Shown here: piece by piece, positions 57,913 to 64,000 of the stretch
Layout of the letters: each line of letters opens with the position of its first letter
How positions within the stretch are numbered: position 1 is the stretch's first letter
Origin: Umbelopsis ramanniana AG
Lineage: Eukaryota > Mucoromycota > Umbelopsidomycetes > Umbelopsidales > Umbelopsidaceae
Reading direction: 5' to 3'
DNA: 64,000 nt
Assembly (NCBI RefSeq): GCF_025399195.1
Contig: NW_026252158.1
Span: forward strand, 38,858-102,857
Notes under the pieces: generated by a model
Told to the model about the DNA's origin: nothing
Seen by the model: only the letters and a program-made list of their open reading frames with translations
Database searches by the model: none
Translations under genes and position numbers: made by a program

Positions 57913-58960
57913 CTATGATTTGTTTCCTTTCTCATTATCATCTTTATCATTGCGTTTGCTGTTTTTGAATGCATTTTCGTAGACTCTCTTGGCGTTGTCT
58001 CGGACAATGTGGTATGCGTCGGCTCGCTTGACGCTTTCTGTAAACCGTTCAAAAAAGGCTGCTTGCGTTCCATCCGACCAAGAATCGATGTATCGTTTAC
58101 TGAGCATATACACCGGGGTAAATGTTTTGATGACTAGTCTCTCCCCTGAAAACGGATTGGTTAGCTGATGTTACAGACCGTATGTATGTCATTTGAAGTT
58201 GAGGAAATACGCAAAACCGCTAACTCACCTTCCGACTGAATTTTCTCCAACTGTTCTCCTATGTCCGTTTCATGCACAGACGGACCTTTGCTGGAAAATG
58301 TAACACATGATTGTAAATGGCAAGATAGATGTATGTAGGCCCCTCACGCTCATTGTACTCACTCTGAGGACTTCGCTCGATCCATGGCAGTTTTATTCAT
58401 ATCTAAAAGATGTCCATCGTGTGAGTATAACCGCTGCATACTACAACTTCCATCCTGTCTCGCTATGACTTACCGTCAACATGATCTTCACAGTTGGCCT
58501 TTCCATCCACTATCACAATAGAAAATCCACGAAGAGGATTCCAGCGTTCCGGCGGCGATGGGGTTTTTTCATCGCTTTCCTTTACCAACTGATTAACTCG
58601 CCGTCGAAAGCATACCATTTTGCACGCAGGTTCCTTGCCGTCTTTTCTTGCCTCCTGTTGCTGTTTACACCACTGAAAACACGACTCATCCCATTTGTCG
58701 GGTGATTTACCGCTATCGGATCCAGAGGCATTGCGACTTTCAAATATCTCTTTGAGGGTTGCTCGTATCCCTTTGTAGGGTGGAAGCACCTGCGGAGGAG
58801 GAGTCGGTTGCGGGAGGTGATCCGGTGGAGTATCCACATTGGGTGGTAACTTGATTTCCGGCTCAGCATCAGGCTCAGGCGGTAAAGGGGATGGCTGAGC
58901 CGGAGCAGGCACTTTTGGCACATCCGGTATGGGTCTACTGATGTCGTTGGAAGTCGGCAT
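57913..58960 (-). CDS. Proline-rich protein with twin CX3C motif, unknown family
   Basis: Four exons (58474-58960, then small exons near 58385, 58255 and 57913-58145) join in phase through GTAAGT/GTGAGT donors. They give about 250 aa. The first 62 residues are a Pro-rich acidic region (PAPAQPSPLPPEPDAEPEIK). Next comes YKGIRATLKEIFESRNAS, then CFQWC (C94/C98) and, 14 residues on, CKMVC (C113/C117) followed by FRRRVNQLVKESDEK. The central block WNPLRGFSIVIVDGKANCED follows. The C-terminal half (RLVIKTFTPVYMLSKRYID, AAFFERFTESVKRADAYHIV) is helical and ends in a Lys/Asp/Asn-rich tail. CX3C-X14-CX3C matches small-Tim spacing, but the protein is far larger and no other small-Tim feature is clear. 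No function is assigned. Confidence 0.75.
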
Positions 58961-59807
58961 TGGTTTTCACCTTTGACTAGTTGAATGTAAAAGTTGCACG
59001 CTAAACTGGTCCCAGAGCGTGAATTCAATGAAAGATTTTTATGACAAATGTAAGGGGTCAGGAAATTTGAAGCAGTAGCATCGATAACTACTGAGAAGAA
59101 TAAAACTATTCCTGGCTTGTTTATTTGCTTGACGACGAATGAGTTCACCTATGCGCGGTCAATACCAGCAATGCTGTCAATCATGCCTGTCAGCGTTCTC
59201 AACCTCATTTTAATATAGCCAATCATCACAATGACATTTTCCTTTCTTTGAATTCCCCCCCAAACGTGCTATTAGCATCGTGTGTACCGTATCTTCTGTA
59301 CTCACGTCATTTCCCCACACCATTGGAATACCTGGAATAGACGAGCCTCGGAAGCATGGATGCTCTCTTTGCTGCGCCGCAATTTGCACATCAGCTTGTT
59401 TTGGTGGCTATTCCATGGTACATATTTTTGTATGTTGAACGACCAATTTGGCAAAGCCGGCATGAGGTGGATCTCACCGATGGGCAATCATCTACCAAGT
59501 GGGCTTGGGGTTGGAGGGTAAGAATGCCTCAGAGTCGGACTGATACTGCCATTTTTGATCGATTGCCATTCCATACTAAGATGTTTGGGCTTTTGCGCGA
59601 GACCTTGTTTCTCATGTGCATAGCCCATTAACGATGTGTACAATAAAATCACACAACAACATTGGGAAAATAACATAAGTGGATATAATTTTATTATCGT
59701 TTCGGGTTCACTAAAGATTATTAAAGAATGGAAAATAAGCCTGCAGCTGTGGTACAAACCATTTTATGAAAAAGGGGTTGGTAAGGTGTACGGAGAGACG
59801 AAACAAT
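58961..59807. other. Intergenic between twin-CX3C gene and ATO carrier
   Basis: These 847 bases hold the promoter of the minus-strand gene at 57913-58960 and the 3' flank of the acetate carrier. A 91-codon plus-strand frame (59356-59631) begins with hydrophobic text but has no recognisable motif and is not called. Confidence 0.45.
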
Positions 59808-60563
59808 TTAGTGAAGAGGAACAGTAGGGAGAGTGAAATAGCTGCTCTCTTTGGTAAGGAGACCACTCAGTGCATTGTACCACGCAATAACGGCGGTGAC
59901 AACGCCAAATGCACCTCCAGCGACTTGCAAGGGAGTGCTAGCATTGAACTTGGAGGCAGTCAAGAGAATGAAAGTGATGAAGAGGAAGAAGAAGAGAGCA
60001 ACAAGTCCGCAGTTAGATCGGTGGGAGGCAATAAGCATAATGCCAGTGAAAATGGTCCATCCCAAAAGGTAGATACCAAGGGAGTTTTCCAAGTTTTGGA
60101 CGGTGGACTTGGCGGTGTAAGCATCGAGGATACCAGCACCAGGAACGAAGATCAAACCGAAGGAGAGCCAGAAACCACCATAGCTGGAGAATGCAGTGGC
60201 ACCGAAAGTGTTACCAGTCTTGAATTCCCACATACCAGCGAGCAACTGCAGAGTGGATAGAAATAATAACACAGAGTCAACAAACGCGGCCTACAAAAAA
60301 AAATCTGTCAAAAATTTTTTGGGTAGCCATACCTGAACAAGACCACCATAGAAGAAGGCAAGACCAACTACGACATTGCTAGGGCCAGTAGCAGCAACAC
60401 CAGCACCAGCATTATGAAGAGACAAGACAAAGGTAGTCAATGCGAAGCCGCAAAGACCCAATGGACCTGGGTTAGCAATCACCTGCTGAGCAGGAGCGGG
60501 AGCAGGAACAGGGCTGGGGTTGGAGTAGTAGGGATGTTCTTGCTTGTTTTCGAGATCAGCCAT
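59808..60563 (-). CDS. ATO/GPR1-FUN34-YaaH acetate or ammonium carrier
   Basis: This is a six-helix membrane protein of the AceTr/GPR1-FUN34-YaaH family, which carries acetate, and in some fungi ammonium export, across the plasma membrane. Exon 1 is [20 protein letters not shown], then an Ala/Pro-rich stretch and the family motif in [20 protein letters not shown] (NPxxLGL). Exon 2 has [20 protein letters not shown], the [17 protein letters not shown] signature, then [20 protein letters not shown] and [20 protein letters not shown]. It ends at TAA 59808. One intron (about 60245-60333) separates them. About 220 aa, as expected. Strong codon bias suggests high expression. The start is the only in-frame ATG, with Glu/Lys/Gln-rich cytosolic text after it. 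Confidence 0.92.
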
Positions 60564-62137
60564 TGTTTCTTAGGAAAAGTGAAGTGTTGAGAAAAGAGAG
60601 AAGAGGTGGGGAGCAATGCTATAATTTGCTGGTCGCGGCCAAAGAGGTGGATTTATTTTTTCTGATCCAAAAACTGGGACTCGCAGACTAATTTATACTT
60701 TTGAGATCTGTAGTGAGGACAGAAAAACGCCAAAGTGAGAAAAAGCATGTTTGTTTGATGCTTTGCTCCAAAAATATGTACCCAGTCACGTTCGGTAGCC
60801 TTCTTTGCACCATCGACTGCATGGATATGGGCAGGGGGCGAGGGCATTGGCACCATTTTGACACAGGGCGTAGCTGGCCTGACTGACCGTAGGGAGACAC
60901 AAGGTTGCCTTACCCTTTTTAACGAAAAACAAAAAACTCAGGCCATTCGCACCAGCTCCTTTTCAAAGAGAATTTCCCAAAAGATCCCTAGCTAGGATAC
61001 GACTGCCCTGTAACTAGCTGGACAGCTCATTCCTTTGTTTTGAGAGTCAGTCGGCATAATTCCTTACATCTCTCATACGAACCGCTTTGAATAAAAGCCT
61101 CTCACCACAGCCTAATTCATCTCCTTTCCTCTGAGGCAGCATACCCCTGCTGAATATGTTTGGAAAAAAAAAAAAAAAGAGTTAACCAATAAGACCAGAT
61201 TCGTGAGATTGCCTAGCTACAGGACATTGGAAAGGAGGTACCTTTAAATTGAAAAGATGGAGAACTGGTTGAGTAGCCATACCAAGTGGCTTTACCACGG
61301 TTCGGTTGGCGTGTGTAAAAAAAAAACTGGGAGAGATACCTTTGCCATGATACTGAGGATCACCTTCCCCCCTGAGGCAAAAAATTTCTGTTATGGCATA
61401 AATGGCGTGAACAGCACATTTCATGCCCTAGAACATTCCCTTGCCATTGGTAACCGTGATTTAGGGGAACACCCCACAGTTTTGTGTTTTTTGATTTGTC
61501 CGGAACGGTACTTCAGCTCTGTGCCATATTTCCAAGAATCTGTGCGTACTTACAGAGAGCTAGTGTAAGGTTGCATGGTTTAGTCTCAACCATTGGCCGA
61601 GCCGCATTAATTTTTGGGATGTTTTTGGCTGGGATCAACATTTGCTGCTATTTTTGATTTCACCTTATTTCTGTCTGTCACATTGGTTGCTGAACATGCT
61701 TCGTTTCATTTTGAGCCTCATTAGCTAGAGGTTAGCTGGCTTTGAGAAGCGTTTGCTATTTTCACACACAGTGGGGTCAGGATCAGTGCTTCGACTACGG
61801 CATGCAAACAGTTGGAGAGTATCCACACCTAAAGGATCTGCATGCATGCACATCGCGTGTTTCAGTGATAATCGACGCAGGCTGGATTGGTGCAACCAAT
61901 ACCGAATTAATGAAGGCTTCATGTCAATTTAAGCTGACGTCTTATCCACGGCCGTTAGTAAAACCTACGCTGAGTATTTTTTCGACATGCACAGACATTA
62001 TTATAAAAAAAATCAAAACTATTTCTTTTAAGTATTTGTCTCGCAAAAAATAAAATAAATAACTGAACTGTAAAGCATAAAACAGTGTATTGGTATGTAC
62101 ATGAAATTAAAAATCAACTAGAAAATAACAGCTCTGA
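60564..62137. other. Gene-free intergenic region
   Basis: These 1.6 kb lie between two minus-strand genes and include the promoter of the acetate carrier. Scattered short frames (largest about 103 codons at 61257-61568 and 61742-62053, both plus) have no motif or splice support. A-runs occur near 61165 and 61317. No RNA gene or repeat family was recognised. Confidence 0.5.
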
Positions 62138-63768
62138 TTACCAGCAAAGCCCTCCATTAAATTGATGGCAATCTAATCCATATTGCCAAATGTCTATTTG
62201 TTGCATTGCCCATTTGTCCTCGTCATTCAGATACACCTTCTCCTTGCGCATGATCTCTCCCATATCTATGTTTGTATTATTTGTATGTCGTTCTGGGGTC
62301 TGTTCCCAGATATTAGGATGGTCTTGATGACAGGCAAACGTGTCTTTGATGTATTGTACCTCTAGATCGAGGGTCCATACTGCTGTACAGACAAATTCAA
62401 TGTCAACCCTGGTGGCAAAGATAAAATGAACGTCGGAGTCAGTACCAAAAACCTTATCAGATAACGTTGTACAATACATACCATGCCACTCCGCCTGTCT
62501 CTCGATATCCTCTGACGTGCTTCCATGTGTCTCTATGAGCCAGTGTAAAATCACCAGCTTGATCAGCGACTTGCAAGATATTGTCCAAATTCACTTCAAT
62601 AGGACCATCCGATCTGAAATTTCCCCAGTCTTGCGGCTTAGGTACGCAGGCATTGTACAAAGTGTCATCGTCTGGGTATACTGGAAGTCTCACGATGGAA
62701 GGTGGCAAGTCGTCGTGTCTAGGAAGGGAACTAAGAGTTAGTACGGTCTTGTCTTTCGCCCAGCCAGTTCAAAAACACCCAGGGTGACTTACATATTATG
62801 ACGGTCCTGATGCTGCAGATAAATGGTTCCCTTCTGGAAGAAATGTGACTTGATTGCATTGTGGAAATTGAGGGACCATATATCGTCTGTGTTGAAGGTT
62901 AGATCTTCTGGAACAACAGAACATTGTTCCTCGAGCAAAATGAAACTAACTAACCTTGATTCGTACAAACGACATACTCTCCGCGGGCAAAACGAATGCC
63001 AAGATTTTTGCCTTCAAACTCGTGCAACGGGGCATTTCCTACATTAGGAATGACGTTGTGCAGTGCTTTTGGCACCGCGATAATTCGGTAGGTGAGATAA
63101 TTAGAGCGGCGAAAACGCTAGACAGAATATCAAGAAAAGTTAACCCCAAAGTTGGATTTTTGGTTAAACAACAAGAAAACTCAGGTACCAAAACATCATA
63201 AACCCGCCGGGTGCCTTCTGGAGGATTCCATTCTATGATCAACAACTCGATGTTCTCCTTTGTATGCTCAGCAAGTAAATAGGCACTGTTGATAAAGTTT
63301 TGAAACCGGTGGAATTGATTCCCTAGCCGAAAGAAAAAGGTCAAAATCGAGAAAAACAACGTGAGGTTTTAGAATTGCCAAATATGACAATGGGCTTTTC
63401 CTCTTCGCTTTAGCCGCCGCTGCTACAGCAAGCTCCAATATAGCTAAATAAAATATACACTTACCAGCATAGTCATCCATCCGAGTCACAATGACAATTG
63501 AGAGATAAGCAGACGGCTCTGATCCCCCGTCCAGGCATTTCTCCCATTGCTGTTTTGATAATGTGAGGTTATCACGAGTGGCGGTATTCCATGTACAAGC
63601 CGGTATAGCTTCCTCGACAGGTTGGTGCAGCAGATTGTCTACAGCATCCATATCGGATTGCATAGATGAAGACGCTGATCTAGGTGACCGAGTTGCATAC
63701 AGTAGAAGTAACGATACCATCGCCGACATAAAGACGATGAGCATAACTACTACTTTCTGCATCGGCAT
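62138..63768 (-). CDS. Type II membrane glycosyltransferase-like protein
   Basis: About six exons can be followed. The start at 63768 gives MPMQKVVVMLIVFMSAMVSL, a signal anchor right after the N-terminus. A Ser-rich stem then leads to AYLSIVIVTRMDDYAG, spliced to NQFHRFQNFINSAYLLAEHT and IELLIIEWNPPEGTRRVYDV, typical of the first half of a GT-A fold. Next are LTYRIIAVPKALHNVIPN, KNLGIRFARGEYVVCTNQDD (acidic metal-binding DD) and IWSLNFHNAIKSHFFQKGTI. Later exons carry LPPSIVRLPVYPDDDTLYNA, FTLAHRDTWKHVRGYRETGG and FGTDSDVHFIFATRV. Golgi location and sugar transfer are inferred; donor and acceptor are unknown. An upstream in-frame ATG at 63831 would add 21 residues. Confidence 0.72.
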
Positions 63769-63884
63769 GATGTAAAGTAGGAAGAACCAATTGGAATTTA
63801 CTTGCTCGAAACCAAACTGGAGAAAATACAAGAAAAAATGGGCTATATTCTAAACTCCGGTTCGATACCCATCCATGATATCTG

Positions 63885-63907
63885 TTTTTTTTTTTTTTTT
63901 TTTTTTT
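63885..63907. repeat. Poly-T tract (23 T)
   Basis: An uninterrupted run of 23 T lies between the last two minus-strand genes. On the minus strand it is poly-A just after the stop of the edge gene, within its presumed 3' UTR. Confidence 0.9.
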
Positions 63908-63910
63908 CCA

Positions 63911-64000
63911 TTATTCGATACGATTCATTCGGGTCCAAACATATTCTTGAGCAATGGTAGTGAGGGCTAATCTCAAAACCTTGGCCAATTTCTCCTCCAC
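63911..64000 (-). CDS. C-terminal end of an unidentified gene
   Basis: On the minus strand the last 90 bases are open and read VEEKLAKVLRLALTTIAQEY and then VWTRMNRIE, followed by TAA at 63911-63913. The text is amphipathic helix-like and the codons are plausible. The fragment is too short to name, and the rest of the gene lies beyond the right edge. Confidence 0.45.
   Translation of the reverse strand: MEEKLAKVLRLALTTIAQEYVWTRMNRIE

Noticed and set aside
59356-59631. A 91-codon plus-strand frame with a hydrophobic start
   Set aside because: The hydrophobic stretch is short, no family is recognisable, a competing frame exists on the other strand, and there is no promoter-like context.
63855-63875. 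GGTTCGATACC resembling a tRNA B box
   Set aside because: The flanking bases do not form a T-arm (CTCCG/ACCCA do not pair), and no A box or acceptor stem was found.
1-64000. Transposons, retroelement or virus-like fossils
   Set aside because: I looked for reverse transcriptase, integrase, transposase and capsid-like text and for terminal repeats. None was recognised in coding or intergenic stretches.

Overview
The window looks like a nuclear chromosome segment of an early-diverging filamentous fungus, most likely Mucoromycota (Mucorales-like). This rests on the genes and their structure, not on a database match. Genes are dense and mostly split by 50-90 nt introns with GTAAGT-type donors and pyrimidine-AG acceptors, one with a TACTAAC branch site. 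The set includes genes kept in filamentous fungi and animals (centractin, CSA, CDT1, USP39/Sad1, GMF) beside fungal ones (plasma-membrane H+-ATPase, cytochrome b2, ATO acetate carrier, Ski3). I see no operons, rRNA, convincing tRNA, CRISPR, transposon or viral fossil.

Layout: 1-0.7 kb, 3' end of an SLC35C2-like sugar-nucleotide/triose-phosphate carrier; 1.1-1.5 kb, a small predicted acylated protein; 2.1-3.8 kb, CSA (-); 3.9-7.3 kb, exocyst Sec5 (+), divergent from CSA across 88 bp; 7.7-9.6 kb, centractin/Arp1 (-); 9.6-11 kb, gene-free; 11-13.5 kb, CDT1 (+); 13.6-14.6 kb, epimerase-like SDR (-); 15-16.4 kb, Eis-like GNAT (+); 16.5-17.3 kb, GMF (+); 17.8-19.6 kb, cytochrome b2 (+); 19.8-21.9 kb, Sad1/USP39 (-); 22-23.1 kb, LRR protein (-); 23.2-24.7 kb, disordered regulator-like protein (+); 24.9-26.6 kb, hexokinase (+); 27-27.5 kb, RPL32 (-); 28.4-30.6 kb, RanBP3/Yrb2-like protein (-); 32.3-33.5 kb, aquaglyceroporin-like MIP (+); 34.6-35.8 kb, two-finger GATA factor (+); 37.2-40.6 kb, PMA1 H+-ATPase (-); 40.6-43.3 kb, gene-poor; 43.3-45.4 kb, MFS transporter (-); 46.1-49.6 kb, topoisomerase III (+); 49.9-51 kb, F-box-like protein (-); 51.1-51.9 kb, Erv1 (-); 52-57.2 kb, Ski3 (+); 57.4-57.7 kb, repeat-built Lys/Ser-rich miniprotein (+); 57.9-59 kb, twin-CX3C protein (-); 59.8-60.6 kb, ATO-type acetate carrier (-); 62.1-63.8 kb, type II membrane glycosyltransferase-like protein (-); the right edge holds the C-terminal end of another gene (-).

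Most of the window is housekeeping: DNA replication and repair (CDT1, CSA, TOP3), splicing (Sad1), RNA decay (Ski3), nuclear export (Yrb2), exocytosis and cytoskeleton (Sec5, Arp1, GMF), and carbon and energy use (hexokinase, cytochrome b2, ATO carrier, H+-ATPase). The neighbours do not form one pathway. The most unusual items are an aquaporin without the usual selectivity-filter arginine, a twin-CX3C protein outside the small-Tim size class, a four-repeat basic miniprotein, an MGCC-type acylated small protein, a CDT1 with a variant PIP-degron, and two local clusters of candidate regulatory sites. I did not find a clearly new multi-gene system.
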